Notes: generated by a model not told the origin, from the sequence alone. A DNA stretch of 64,000 nucleotides from Candidatus Accumulibacter meliphilus (GCA_003332265.1 QPGA01000001.1:242951-306950); one strand, 5' to 3'. Numbered from the stretch's first letter, positions 16,752-26,976 are shown. Program-made: numbers and translations.

Positions 16752-17105
16752 ATGCAAGGCTCTTACCTGAGGTTGTACGTGCGCGAAAGCGACAGGCATC
16801 ACGGTCGCCTGCTCTGGGAGTGGTTGCTCGACCAGGGCAATCGGCTTGGCGTCCGCGGCGGGTCGGCCTTTCGCTCGATTGGCGGCTTCGGGCGATCACA
16901 TGCGGTGCATGAAGGCAGCTTCTTCGAACTGGCTGGAACGACCAGCATCGAGGTCGAATTCGTGGTCACCGGGGACGAGGAGCAGCGCCTGTTCGCGCTG
17001 ATCCGCCAGGCGCAGGTGCGGGTCTTCTACGTGCGCATCCCGGCCCGGTTCGGGGTGATCAATCCGGACGCCAAGGACCCGCCCGAGCTGAGCAGCGAGG
17101 ATTGA
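16752..17105 (+). CDS. DUF190 family protein
   Basis: 117 residues, soluble, PII-like fold family. Visible family features are YLRLYVRESDRHHGRLLWEWLL at the N-terminus (start of the alpha/beta fold) and GVRGGSAFRSIGGFG in the middle. DUF190 proteins are often encoded beside crcB and are thought to act in fluoride tolerance, but their mechanism is not established. The ATG at 16752 is preceded by GGGAGGCAGG. A short direct repeat (GAATTGAGGGC, about 2.5 copies) follows the stop. Confidence 0.85.
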   Translation: MQGSYLRLYVRESDRHHGRLLWEWLLDQGNRLGVRGGSAFRSIGGFGRSHAVHEGSFFELAGTTSIEVEFVVTGDEEQRLFALIRQAQVRVFYVRIPARFGVINPDAKDPPELSSED

Positions 17106-17179
17106 GGGCGAATTGAGGGCGAATTGAGTGCGGAGAGGGCGGCGAGCAGCGGCCATCCCGTGCTGTCGGTCCGTGCCTA

Positions 17180-18160
17180 TCAGTTGCCGCGGAAGGCGCG
17201 CACGCCGAGGATGACGCCACCGACCAGCAGGGCGATGCCGATCAGAGCCGTGCTCCCGGGTAGCGCAGCGCGCAGGATGAAAGCATAGGCGAAAGCGGCC
17301 AGGGTTTCGAAGACGATCAGTTGGCCGACGAGGGCGGCGGGCAGCAAGCGGCTGGCCCGATTCCAGAGCAGGGTGCCGAGCCACGAAGCGCAGAATCCGA
17401 GGATCAGCATCAGGCCGACGTAGCGCCCGGCACTGGCGCCGAGCGGAAAATCGAAGCCGCCATGCCAGTGGAAATACAGGCCGGCAGCGGCCATGCCAAG
17501 CAGCGCCAGTGGCAGTGTCGCCAGTCCCTGGGCGATGGCCCAGGTGCCGGAAGCCAGCGCCGGTCGTTGCTGCAACCAGCGCGAATTGCGCAGCGGGTAC
17601 CAGGTCCAGGCAGCTACGGCCGCCAGGGCGAAGGCGGTGCCCAGGAAGTAGTCCTGTGCGCTGTGGCGGTCGTCGAGTAGCGCCATCTCGTGGCTGTTCA
17701 CCAGCGCGATACCCGTGGCGATGACCAGCAGCGAGGGTAGCAGCCGGCGCCAGGGCAGGGCTTCGGCGCTGAAGTTGGCGGCGATGGCGATGACGATCGG
17801 CAGGGTGCCGATGAGCATCGTCGGCAGCGGGGCGTCGGCGAGCTGGATGGCGGCCGACAGAAAGAGGTAGTAGAGGATGTTGCCGACCAGTGCCAGTTCA
17901 AAAGCTTTTTGCCAGTCCTGTCGCTGCAGGCTTTGCAGTCGTGGCCAGTCGGTGCAGGCCAGAAACAGGGCAATCACCCCGAAGCTCAGATAGCGCCCGA
18001 AAGAAAGCATCGCCGGCGGATAGTCGGGCAGCATCAGCGGGACGACGAAAACGAGTCCCCAGAGCAGGCCGGCGCCGAGTGCGCAGCTCACCCCTTCGAC
18101 GAGGAGGCGCCCGGCGGGCAGCGGCGGCCGGGCACGCGGCAAGCTGGCCTTGGCAGCCAC
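17180..18160 (-). CDS. DMT-superfamily (EamA) transporter
   Basis: 326 residues with about ten hydrophobic segments arranged as two EamA-like halves (GAGLLWGLVFVVPLML early, and ILGFCASWLGTLLWNRAS in the second half). This superfamily exports or imports small metabolites; the substrate cannot be inferred. It lies downstream of ubiT on the same strand with a gap of 24 bases, so it may be cotranscribed with the ubiquinone genes, but no functional link is known. Confidence 0.82.
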   Translation of the reverse strand: MAAKASLPRARPPLPAGRLLVEGVSCALGAGLLWGLVFVVPLMLPDYPPAMLSFGRYLSFGVIALFLACTDWPRLQSLQRQDWQKAFELALVGNILYYLFLSAAIQLADAPLPTMLIGTLPIVIAIAANFSAEALPWRRLLPSLLVIATGIALVNSHEMALLDDRHSAQDYFLGTAFALAAVAAWTWYPLRNSRWLQQRPALASGTWAIAQGLATLPLALLGMAAAGLYFHWHGGFDFPLGASAGRYVGLMLILGFCASWLGTLLWNRASRLLPAALVGQLIVFETLAAFAYAFILRAALPGSTALIGIALLVGGVILGVRAFRGN

Positions 18161-18184
18161 AGTCAGCGCCGTCTGCGCAGCAGG

Positions 18185-18646
18185 CTAGGAGCGAAAAGCG
18201 GCCAGGTTGGGTAGCTGTGGCAGTTCGATGGCGTCGAGCATGTTCTTGATCACCAGGCCCAGCTCGGTGTCGCCGACGATCGACAGTTCGCGGCTGAAGA
18301 ACAGGGTATCCGGGTCCTCCTGGCGCGCGAGCAACTGCAGAAAAGCCGAGAGGTTGGCGCTGAACGACAGGTCGGGTGTTTCGGGTGATTTTGGCGCTTT
18401 CCACAACGGCCGGAAAAGGCCGTCGCGGTAAGTAAAGCGTGCCTGCCCCCCGGCGTCGAGGACCTCGACCAGGAAACTGCGCCCTTCGAGCAGTGCCAGA
18501 CTGTCGGCGGGTAGCAGCCCGATCCTGGCGGCGGCATTGAGGCCCGTGGCCAGTGCCAGCGAGTGCGGCCACTGCGGCAGGCGCGCGCCCAGCGAAGCGA
18601 CCAGCGCGGGTAGTTTGAAACGGGGTATTGAAAAACCCTGGCTCAT
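18185..18646 (-). CDS. ubiT: SCP2-domain ubiquinone accessory protein UbiT
   Basis: 153 residues, almost entirely an SCP2 lipid-binding domain (FLVEVLDAGGQARFTYRDG, FSRELSIVGDTELGLVIKNMLD). UbiT is thought to carry the hydrophobic intermediates of O2-independent ubiquinone synthesis. The call rests on the domain plus the neighbouring UbiU/UbiV peptidase-U32 genes. The ATG at 18646 has AAGGAG seven bases upstream; a GTG two codons earlier is less well placed. The ribosome site sits directly against repeat copy 2. Confidence 0.87.
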   Translation of the reverse strand: MSQGFSIPRFKLPALVASLGARLPQWPHSLALATGLNAAARIGLLPADSLALLEGRSFLVEVLDAGGQARFTYRDGLFRPLWKAPKSPETPDLSFSANLSAFLQLLARQEDPDTLFFSRELSIVGDTELGLVIKNMLDAIELPQLPNLAAFRS

Positions 18647-18658
18647 GAACACACTCCT

Positions 18659-19818
<1,160 letters not shown>

Positions 19819-19941
19819 CTGTGAAAGTCGCGTACGCGACTCACGAAACTCCCTTCTCCCCTCGCGGGAGAAGGGCCGGGGGAAGAGGGGGGCGGTCATG
19901 ACTTTCATGATCAGGGGTGTCTCGACATGTCATGACCGTTA
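19819..19941 (+). repeat. Triple-palindrome dispersed repeat, copy 4 (second unit of tandem array)
   Basis: An exact repeat of copy 3, with GTGAAAG at 19821 against 19698 in copy 3. Because 123 is divisible by three, a frame crossing it reads the same 41 residues twice; this frame has no ribosome site and is not regarded as a gene. Confidence 0.95.
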
Positions 19942-20036
19942 ATGTGAAAGTCGCGTACGCGACTCACGAAACTCCCTTCTCCCCTCGCGGGAGAAGGGCC
20001 GGGGGAAGAGGGGGGCGGTCATGCCTTTTATGACCG
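19942..20036 (+). repeat. Triple-palindrome dispersed repeat, copy 5 (third, internally deleted unit)
   Basis: GTGAAAG starts at 19944, again 123 bases after copy 4. The first two inverted repeats are intact, while the third is collapsed to CGGTCAT-GCCTTTT-ATGACCG. The right end touches the ubiU stop codon at 20037-20039. Confidence 0.92.
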
Positions 20037-21050
20037 CTAGCGCCACGGGCGGTTGTAGGCGCCAAGGGTGACCTGGCTGCCTTCGGAAACGTGCGCCAGC
20101 TCGGCCTGCCAGGCGGGTTTGACGTGGAAGTGGTCGGGATTTCTGGCCAGTTCGTCGAGCGCCGCGCGCAGGGCACGCGTCACTTGCGCGACGTAGGCCG
20201 GGCTGCGCTGCCGCCCCTCGACCTTGATTGCTGCGACGCCGATGGCGGCAATCTCCGGCAGGACTTCGAGGACATTCAGGCTGGTCGGTTCTTCGAGCGC
20301 GTAATAGGTGTCGCCATTGACCTCGAAGCGTCCCTTGCACAGGGTCGGGTAACCTGCCGGCTCGGCGTCGCCGAAGCGGTCGATGAGAATGCCGTTGAGG
20401 CGGGTGCTCATCTCGCCGGGCGATTTCTCCCACTTGACGTACTTCGCTGGCGAACAGGCGCCAACGGTATTCGGCGATTCGCCAGTGGCGTAGGACGATA
20501 GCCAGCAGCGGCCTTCATTCATCACACACAGACTGCCGAAGCCGAAAACTTCGATTTCGACCGCTGTGTTGCGGATCACCGTCTCGACTTGCGCCAGCGT
20601 CAGCACGCGCGGCAACACCGCGCGGCGAACGCCGAATTCCCGGTGCGCAAAATTGACCGCTTCGTAACTGGTCGCCGAACCCTGCACCGAGAGGTGCAAG
20701 CGCAGCTCGGGGTGGCGGCGGCTGGCGTAGTCGAGCAGGCCGATGTCGGCGAGGATCACTGCATCGACGCCGAGATCGGCCGCGCCATCGACAGCGCGCT
20801 GCCAGTCGGCGACGCGTCCGGGCTGGGCGAAAGTGTTGATCGCCATCAACACCTTGCGCTGCCGCGACTGGGCGTAGCGCAGCCCTTCGAGCATCGCCTT
20901 GCGGTCGAAATTGAGGCCGGCGAAGTTGCGCGCGTTGGTGTCGTCGCGGTAGCCGAGGTAGACCGCGTCGGCGCCGTGGTCGACTGCGGCTTTTAGTGCC
21001 GGCAGGCTGCCAGCGGGGCAAATCAGTTCGGGAACCGGTGTGCGCGACAT
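20037..21050 (-). CDS. ubiU: O2-independent ubiquinone hydroxylation protein UbiU (peptidase U32 family)
   Basis: 337 residues. Forms a complex with UbiV that hydroxylates ubiquinone precursors with prenate-derived rather than O2-derived oxygen. N-terminal ELICPAGSLPALKAAVDHGADAVYLG is the U32 signature. The four expected cluster cysteines are present: FGSLCVMNEGRCWLSS, VGACSPAKYV and PTLCKGRFEV. A 357-base gap filled by the repeat array separates it from ubiV, although the same orientation suggests one operon. Assignment is strong because ubiT, ubiV and ubiU occur together. Confidence 0.92.
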   Translation of the reverse strand: MSRTPVPELICPAGSLPALKAAVDHGADAVYLGYRDDTNARNFAGLNFDRKAMLEGLRYAQSRQRKVLMAINTFAQPGRVADWQRAVDGAADLGVDAVILADIGLLDYASRRHPELRLHLSVQGSATSYEAVNFAHREFGVRRAVLPRVLTLAQVETVIRNTAVEIEVFGFGSLCVMNEGRCWLSSYATGESPNTVGACSPAKYVKWEKSPGEMSTRLNGILIDRFGDAEPAGYPTLCKGRFEVNGDTYYALEEPTSLNVLEVLPEIAAIGVAAIKVEGRQRSPAYVAQVTRALRAALDELARNPDHFHVKPAWQAELAHVSEGSQVTLGAYNRPWR

Positions 21051-21147
21051 GAAATACCTCGGCGAAGCGGGTCAGTGACGAGAACTGGCCAGTATAGTCA
21101 GGGCTGCCATCCGGCACTTGATTCGGGTCAAGTTCGCGGCAATTGCC

Positions 21148-21954
21148 TTACACCAGGCGGGCACGCAGGCGGCGCAGATACGCCAGCCCGCGTATGGCCC
21201 GGCTGCCATACCAGGAGACCATTTCACCGTCGATCAGCGTGGCGCGTGTGCGCGGCAGCTGCTCTGCCAGTTGGCGCAGGTGTTTTTCGCGAAACGGGTA
21301 GGGTTCGCTGGAAAGCAGTAGCCAATCCGCTTGCCCGGCCAGCGCTGGCAAATCGACTTCCGGGTAGCGCAGCGCGCTTTCGACGGGCAGGCTATCCCAG
21401 CCGGCGGCGGCCAGCATTTGCGAAATATAGGTGTCGCGGGCGACGCTGAGCCAGGGCTGCTGCCAGATCAGGTAAAGCACCTTTTGTCGCGGCAGGGTCG
21501 CGGTCTGTGCGCTCAGGGCCGCCCATTCGCGCTCGAAATCGGCTGCCAGTGCCCGCGCGCGTGCTTCGACCTGCGGGTCGCGGCCGAAGATACCGCCGAG
21601 CAACTGGTAAAGCGCGAGGTTGTCGCGTACCGCCAAGGGGTGGGTAACGATCACCTGCGGCACGAAGGCATGCAGGGCGGCGACTTCGTCGCGGCGGTTT
21701 TCGTCGATATTGACGAGCACGTGCGTCGGCGCCAGCGCGCGCAGTTTGTCGATCGCAAAACCCTTGGTACCGCCAAGCTTCGGCAGTCGGCGAACGACCT
21801 GTCGCGGATGGACGCAGAAGCCGGTGCGGCCAACGAGGTGCTCGGCGAGGCCAAGATCGACCAGCAGTTCGGTGAGGCTGGGTACCAGAGAGACGATTCG
21901 CGGCGTCTCCGCGTAGCGATCATGTCGCTTGCCGATCGCGTCAGACCATTGCAT
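21148..21954 (-). CDS. BtuF/TroA-like helical-backbone ligand-binding protein without signal peptide
   Basis: 268 residues from ATG 21954. PRIVSLVPSLTELLVDLGL, then VGRTGFCVHP, KLGGTKGFAID and LAPTHVLVN fit the periplasmic B12/iron-chelate binding proteins of ABC importers. The start MQWSDAIGKRHDRY has no signal peptide and none appears upstream in frame, so the protein may be cytoplasmic. No permease or ATPase gene is adjacent. B12 is a reasonable ligand because two B12 enzymes (NrdJ, Mcm) lie in the window, but this is inference. Confidence 0.72.
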   Translation of the reverse strand: MQWSDAIGKRHDRYAETPRIVSLVPSLTELLVDLGLAEHLVGRTGFCVHPRQVVRRLPKLGGTKGFAIDKLRALAPTHVLVNIDENRRDEVAALHAFVPQVIVTHPLAVRDNLALYQLLGGIFGRDPQVEARARALAADFEREWAALSAQTATLPRQKVLYLIWQQPWLSVARDTYISQMLAAAGWDSLPVESALRYPEVDLPALAGQADWLLLSSEPYPFREKHLRQLAEQLPRTRATLIDGEMVSWYGSRAIRGLAYLRRLRARLV

Positions 21955-21990
21955 GATTGGCGTTTTGAGGTGAAAGAATGGGGGAAACAA

Positions 21991-22716
21991 ATGCTAGCGC
22001 AAAAACTTGCCGTCGTTACCGGTGCCGCGCGTGGGCTTGGCCTGTCGGTGGCACGCGATCTGGCAGCGGCCGGATGCCGGGTCTTGATGGTTGGTCGCAA
22101 TAGCGAAGCGATCGAAGACGCTGCCCGGCAGCTACGCGAGAGCGGCCAGGACGTCTTTCCGCACACTGCCGACGTGACCGACGCCGGTGCCGTCGCTGCC
22201 CTTGCCGCCCGCCTGCGCCGCGAGTTCGGGCGCGCCGATATTCTGGTCAACAACGCCGGCGTGTTTCCCGAACGCAGGAACTTCGCCCAGCCACAGGCCG
22301 GCAGCGTCCTGGTCGTCGATGCCGAGATGGTGGCCACCACCTACGCCTGCAACGCGCTGGCACCGCTGCGTCTGATTCAGGCAATTGTTCCGCTGATGCG
22401 CGAAAACGGCTACGGGCGCATCGTCAATGTTTCGTCGGGAATGGGGCAGTTGTCCGCCATGGGCGGTTCCTGGCCCGGTTATCGAATGTCGAAAGCGGCG
22501 CTCAATGCCTTGACCTGCCTGACCGCTGCCGAACTCGCGGAGAGTCCGATCAAGGTCAATTCGGTTTGCCCCGGCTGGTGTCAGACGGAGATGGGCGGCA
22601 GGGACGCGAGCCGTAGTGCCGATGAGGGGGCGAAAGGGATCGTCTGGGCCGCGCTCTTGCCTGACGATGGCCCCAGCGGTGGTTTCTTTCGCGATGGCCT
22701 GCCGATCGACTGGTAG
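21991..22716 (+). CDS. Short-chain dehydrogenase/reductase
   Basis: 241 residues, classical SDR: VVTGAARGLGLS (dinucleotide site), ILVNNAGVFP, IVNVSSGMGQ with the catalytic Ser, and YRMSK with Tyr and Lys. VNSVCPGWCQTEMGG follows as in carbonyl-reductase-like members. Substrate unknown. The ATG at 21991 follows GGGGGAAAC. It diverges from the BtuF-like gene with only 36 bases between them. Confidence 0.88.
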   Translation: MLAQKLAVVTGAARGLGLSVARDLAAAGCRVLMVGRNSEAIEDAARQLRESGQDVFPHTADVTDAGAVAALAARLRREFGRADILVNNAGVFPERRNFAQPQAGSVLVVDAEMVATTYACNALAPLRLIQAIVPLMRENGYGRIVNVSSGMGQLSAMGGSWPGYRMSKAALNALTCLTAAELAESPIKVNSVCPGWCQTEMGGRDASRSADEGAKGIVWAALLPDDGPSGGFFRDGLPIDW

Positions 22717-22757
22717 GGTCAGCGCGAGCTGCCCGCGGAGATAGGCTCGGTGGTAGC

Positions 22758-23537
22758 CTACTCGGCTGCGGCTGGTCGCGGTTTGCGCGGCGCGGCGACC
22801 ATCAGCCGATCATAGACAGCGTTCGGCAGCAGTCGTAGCAAACCGGCAACGACGCCCATTTGCCAGGGAACGACGACATGGCTGCAGCCCTTGGCGATGG
22901 CCCGCGCAAAGCGCGGCGCGGCGGCCTCGGCCGACATCAGGAAAGGCATCGGGAAAGGGTTGACCGCCGTCATCGGCGTGCTGATGTAGCCGGGAGAGAG
23001 TGTGACCACCTTGACTCCCGAAGCGCGCAGTTCGACACGCAGGCTTTCGAGATAGGCGATTACCGCCGCTTTCGAGGCGCTGTAGGCCTCGGAACCGGGC
23101 AGTCCGCGGATGCCGGCTACCGACGCGATACCGACCAGCCGCCCGCGACCGGCGCGACGCATAGGGCCGATGAAAGGCGAGAAGCTTGCCGCCATCCCGA
23201 AGAAATTGGTGTCCATGATCCGGCGAATGGCCTCCAGGTCTTCGGCGTGCTCGCTCAGCGTGCCCATCGAGATGCCGGCGTTGGCAATGACGATATCGGG
23301 AACGCCGAGGTCGGCCATGAAGTTTTCGCCGGCGGCACGCAAGGCGGCGGCGTCGGTGACGTCAAGCGGGTAGCAATGGACCTGCCCTGGCCAGCGCGCG
23401 GCCAACTGCAGCAGCGGTTCGGAGCGCCGCGCGCAAAGCCCGAGCTGCGCCCCTTGCGCGGCGTAGTAGTCGGCCAGTGCCTGGCCTATTCCCGACGAGG
23501 CACCGGTGATGAAGAGCTTGGCGGGGGGCGCCGGCAT
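22758..23537 (-). CDS. Short-chain dehydrogenase/reductase
   Basis: 259 residues. LFITGASSGIGQALADYYA is the cofactor site, IVIANAGISMG follows, and the catalytic residues are in GIASVAGIRG and YSASK. SPGYISTPMTAVNPFPMPFL and a hydrophobic C-terminal region (GVVAGLLRLLPNAVYDRLM) suggest membrane association. The ATG at 23537 has GGAG at a good distance; one seven codons earlier (23558) is the alternative. Follows dsbA on the same strand with a short gap. Substrate unknown. Confidence 0.86.
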   Translation of the reverse strand: MPAPPAKLFITGASSGIGQALADYYAAQGAQLGLCARRSEPLLQLAARWPGQVHCYPLDVTDAAALRAAGENFMADLGVPDIVIANAGISMGTLSEHAEDLEAIRRIMDTNFFGMAASFSPFIGPMRRAGRGRLVGIASVAGIRGLPGSEAYSASKAAVIAYLESLRVELRASGVKVVTLSPGYISTPMTAVNPFPMPFLMSAEAAAPRFARAIAKGCSHVVVPWQMGVVAGLLRLLPNAVYDRLMVAAPRKPRPAAAE

Positions 23538-23571
23538 GGCGGCTCCGCGGGCGCTCATCGCGGCTGCCGGC

Positions 23572-24219
23572 TCACTTCTTCGGCTTCTCGCTGCGCGCCT
23601 TGTCGATCACCTGCTCGGTCAAGGCCAGGAGATCCCCGTAGCCTTTGAGATCCTTGCCGGAGACGAGATACTTGCCGTCGACGGCGAGTGCCGGAACTCC
23701 CTTGATCTTGTAGGCGTGCGCCATCTGATCCGCACGTTTGGCCTGGCTGAGAACCCCGAAGGAGTTGTAGGCGGCGGTGAACTTCGCCTCATCGACACCC
23801 TGCGCGCTCACCCAGGCGATGATGCTCTTGTCGTCGAAGAGGCGCTTGTTCTCCTGATGCAGGGCGCGGAATACGGCAGCATCGAGCTTGGTCAATTCGC
23901 CGCTCGCTTCCAGCGCGTAATACAACCGCGCCAGACTGGCCCACTGCGGGCGTCCGAAGGAAATCGGGACCCGTTTGAAGACCACGTCGCTCGGCAAGGC
24001 CTTGCCCCACTTGCTGACCAGCGGGTCAAAGTCTGCGCAATGCGGGCAGCCGTAGGAGAAGAATTCCAGCACTTCCGTCTTGGCCGGATTGTCGGTGACC
24101 TGCGCCGGGACGATGGCCACGTAATCGCGATCGGCCACCACTTCGGCGCGCGCCGGCAAGGCCATGGCCAGTACCGCCAGGGCGATCGCGGCGAAGCATC
24201 CACTCATGCGTCTTTGCAT
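23572..24219 (-). CDS. dsbA: Thiol:disulfide interchange protein DsbA
   Basis: Periplasmic oxidant that introduces disulfide bonds. 215 residues with an N-terminal signal peptide (IALAVLAMALPARA, cleavage after ALPARA). The active site is FFSYGCPHCADFDP near residue 57, a CPHC motif, and the cis-Pro loop is KGVPALAVDG. Length and arrangement are normal for DsbA. AAGGAG lies nine bases before the ATG at 24219. DsbB is not in the window. Confidence 0.93.
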   Translation of the reverse strand: MQRRMSGCFAAIALAVLAMALPARAEVVADRDYVAIVPAQVTDNPAKTEVLEFFSYGCPHCADFDPLVSKWGKALPSDVVFKRVPISFGRPQWASLARLYYALEASGELTKLDAAVFRALHQENKRLFDDKSIIAWVSAQGVDEAKFTAAYNSFGVLSQAKRADQMAHAYKIKGVPALAVDGKYLVSGKDLKGYGDLLALTEQVIDKARSEKPKK

Positions 24220-24281
24220 TGTCTTGTTCTCCTTGTAAGCGTCTCAGAGTGCTTGTGCGTCTGAGTGTTTGAGTATCTGAC

Positions 24282-25037
24282 TCAGTCCTTCTTGACGACG
24301 CGGGCATCGATTCCCTGCCTGGCCAACTCGCCACGCAGGATGCTTACTTCTTCCATGCGCGGGTAGGGGCCCAGGCGAACGCGGTACCACACCTTGTCCT
24401 GCAGCATCACCTGTTGAATTCGCGCCTCAACGCCCATTAACGCCAGCCGAGCCTTCTGATTGTCGGCTTCAGCCATATTCTGGAACGAGCCGGCCTGCAG
24501 GTAGATGGGCTTCTTGAGCAGAGGTTCCGCTTCGGGTTTCTTGTCCTCCGCCTTCCTGTCTTCCGCCTTCCTGTCTTCCGGCGGCCTGACGTCGATCGGC
24601 TTGATTTCGAGAGGTTTGCCCTCCAGCGGCGGGATGGTCGCCGGCAGGCGTTCGGTCACGTGGGGAACGCGCTGTGTAGGTTCGGGAATGGCTTCGGCGT
24701 TGCCGGGCAGGATCTTGTAGAAGTCAAAGCGCGGTTTTTCGGGGGCCGTCGAATCACCGGGCTTGCCAGGCAGCGCTACCGGTGCCGGTGCCGGTGCCGG
24801 TGCCGGGGCCGGCACTTCCGGCGTCGGTTCCGGGCGTGGCGCGTCGCTGACCGGTGACGGCAATTTCGCTTGCTGGCCGGTGGTGGTGAACGGCAGCGGC
24901 ACTTTGTTCACGTACCAGACCACGCCAGCCACGGCGATGACGCCGACGACCAGGCCAATGAACAGTCCAAGCAGGGTGCCGCCGCCCGAGGTCTTGCGGG
25001 GTGGGGTTCTGCGGGGTTGTTTCATGTCTCGACTCAT
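24282..25037 (-). CDS. SPOR-domain membrane protein (FtsN-like)
   Basis: 251 residues: a short cytoplasmic basic N-terminus, one membrane segment (LLGLFIGLVVGVIAVAGVVWY), a long Pro/Ala/Glu/Lys linker, and a C-terminal SPOR domain (IYLQAGSFQNMAEADNQKARL to YRVRLGPYPRMEEV) that binds denuded peptidoglycan at the division septum. The linker holds an Ala-Pro run encoded by five GGTGCC-type hexamers (24781-24810) and an EDRKA repeat, both likely to vary in length. It lies between argS and dsbA, a common betaproteobacterial order. Confidence 0.88.
   Translation of the reverse strand: MSRDMKQPRRTPPRKTSGGGTLLGLFIGLVVGVIAVAGVVWYVNKVPLPFTTTGQQAKLPSPVSDAPRPEPTPEVPAPAPAPAPAPVALPGKPGDSTAPEKPRFDFYKILPGNAEAIPEPTQRVPHVTERLPATIPPLEGKPLEIKPIDVRPPEDRKAEDRKAEDKKPEAEPLLKKPIYLQAGSFQNMAEADNQKARLALMGVEARIQQVMLQDKVWYRVRLGPYPRMEEVSILRGELARQGIDARVVKKD
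24781..24810. repeat. Hexanucleotide tandem repeat in SPOR-protein linker
   Basis: About five consecutive GGTGCC units (the last is GGGGCC) encode alternating Pro-Ala residues in the linker of the SPOR protein. Being a multiple of three, unit gain or loss would change linker length without a frameshift. Confidence 0.8.
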
Positions 25038-25053
25038 GCCAGTGTTCCTTTGA

Positions 25054-26838
25054 TTACATCGATTCGGGGCAGCTGACGCCGAGAATCGCCATGCCGTTGC
25101 GAATCACTTGCCTGACCGCCGCCGCCAGCGCGATGCGCGCATCGCGCAGCGCGGGTTCATCAACCAGCATCCGTTCGGCGTTGTAGTAGCTGTGAAATTC
25201 GGCCGCCAGTTCCTTGAGATAGAAAGCGATCAGGTGTGGCGCCAGTTCGCCGGCGGCGGTCTCGACGGTCTCCGGGAATTCGCCCAGTCGGGCGGCGAGC
25301 GCCAGTTCATGACTGCCATCCAGACGGCCGAGATCGGTGTTGGCGAGGGTTTGCGGCTCGCCTCCCCACAGGGCCAGCAGCGAGCAGACGCGAGCATGCG
25401 CGTACTGAATGTAGTAGACCGGGTTCTCGTTGGACTGGCTCTTGGCCAGGTCGAGGTCGAAATCGAGGTGCTGGTCGGACTTGCGTAGAACGTAGAAGAA
25501 GCGGCAGGCGTCGTTGCCGACATCTTCGCGCAAGGTGCGCAGGGTTACGAACTCGCCGGAACGGGTGGACATCTGCGCCTTGCGCCCCGAGCGATAGAGT
25601 ACTGCAAACTGAACCAGCGCCACATCCAGCGCTTCGGGATCGAGCCCGAGCGCTGCGAGGGCGCCTTTGACGCGCGGGATGTAGCCGTGATGGTCGGCAC
25701 CCCAGACATTGATCAGCCGCTGGAAACCGCGATCGTACTTGTTGAGGTGATAGGCGATATCCGACGCAAAGTAGGTGTACTGGCCATTTTCGCGTTGCAC
25801 GACGCGATCTTTCTCGTCGCCAAAAGCGGTCGACCTGAACCAGCAGGCGCCGTCCTGTTGGTAGAGATGTCCCGCTTTATCGAGTTGCTCGACGCAGCGG
25901 GCCACCAATCCGCTTGCGAACAGCGATTCTTCGGAAAACCAGACGTCGAAATGTACTCCCGACTCTTCGAGGTCGTTGCGGCAGTCGGCAAGCTGTTCGC
26001 CGAGCACGTAGCTGTGCACGTCTTTCCAGTCGCCGCCGAGCAGCTGTTTGGCATTGGCAATCAGGGCATCGAGATGCGCTTCGCGCTGCTGCGCAGCTTC
26101 GGTGTCGGTGCGCGCGGGGTCGGGCAGGCCGGGAGTGCCGGCGATGGCGCTGGCTGCCGAACGCAGATAGCGCTCGCCCTGCGTCGCCAGCAACTGCCTG
26201 GCCATCTCTGTGACATAGGCGCCCTTGTAGGCGTTGCTCGGAAAAGGGATTGGCTCGCTGGCGTTGCTTCCGTGGTCGGCCAGTGCCAGATAGCGCAGCC
26301 AGGTCGACACGGCCAGAATGTCCATCTGCCGACCGGCATCATTGACGTAGTATTCGCTGGTCACCTCCCAGCCGGCGCAGGCGAGCAGCTTGCAGAGGCT
26401 GCCTCCGTAGGCTGCGCCACGGCCGTGGCCGACATGCAGCGGCCCGGTCGGGTTGGCGGAAACGAATTCGACGAGCACTTTCTTCCTGCCGCCGACTGCC
26501 GAGCAGCCAAAGGAGGGCCCGTCCTCGAGGACGCGGCGCACGGCTTCGAGCCGGGCAGTGGGGTGCAGGCGAAAGTTGATGAAGCCGGCGCCGGCGATTT
26601 CGGCGCTGCTGAGCAGTGCCGACTTCGGCAACTCGGCCAGCAGCAGCTGCGCCAGCTGGCGGGGATTGCGTTTCAGCGTGCGCGCCAGCTGCATTGCCAG
26701 GTTGCAGGAGAAATCGCCATGCGTGGCCTGTTTTGGCCTTTCGATGTGGATTTCGCTCGTAGCCACCTCGGCCGGCGCAACGCTGCGCAGTGCGGCACGC
26801 ATCAGCTCGGCAAGGTGGGATTTCAGGTCTTGGCTCAT
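25054..26838 (-). CDS. argS: Arginyl-tRNA synthetase
   Basis: Charges tRNA-Arg. 594 residues from ATG 26838. Class I features: VEFVSANPTGPLHVGHGRGAA with HVGH in place of HIGH, GADHHGYIPRV, and KAQMSTRSGEFVTL in the KMSKS position. The C-terminal DALR anticodon-binding domain (LIAFYLKELAAEFHSYYN) ends normally near RQVIRNGMAILGVS. The N-terminal additional domain is present. Divergent from ubiB across about 140 bases. Confidence 0.96.
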   Translation of the reverse strand: MSQDLKSHLAELMRAALRSVAPAEVATSEIHIERPKQATHGDFSCNLAMQLARTLKRNPRQLAQLLLAELPKSALLSSAEIAGAGFINFRLHPTARLEAVRRVLEDGPSFGCSAVGGRKKVLVEFVSANPTGPLHVGHGRGAAYGGSLCKLLACAGWEVTSEYYVNDAGRQMDILAVSTWLRYLALADHGSNASEPIPFPSNAYKGAYVTEMARQLLATQGERYLRSAASAIAGTPGLPDPARTDTEAAQQREAHLDALIANAKQLLGGDWKDVHSYVLGEQLADCRNDLEESGVHFDVWFSEESLFASGLVARCVEQLDKAGHLYQQDGACWFRSTAFGDEKDRVVQRENGQYTYFASDIAYHLNKYDRGFQRLINVWGADHHGYIPRVKGALAALGLDPEALDVALVQFAVLYRSGRKAQMSTRSGEFVTLRTLREDVGNDACRFFYVLRKSDQHLDFDLDLAKSQSNENPVYYIQYAHARVCSLLALWGGEPQTLANTDLGRLDGSHELALAARLGEFPETVETAAGELAPHLIAFYLKELAAEFHSYYNAERMLVDEPALRDARIALAAAVRQVIRNGMAILGVSCPESM

Positions 26839-26976
26839 CAGGGCGCGTCGCGTCGTGGATTCGGTTGAGCCGTCGATTATACGTTGCCAGGGCTCGAGCA
26901 GCGACGATAGCCGGCGCGATGCAGCTCGTTTCTGTGTAAACTCGATACTTTGCCGACCACAGGGCGCCCCTTTTCC

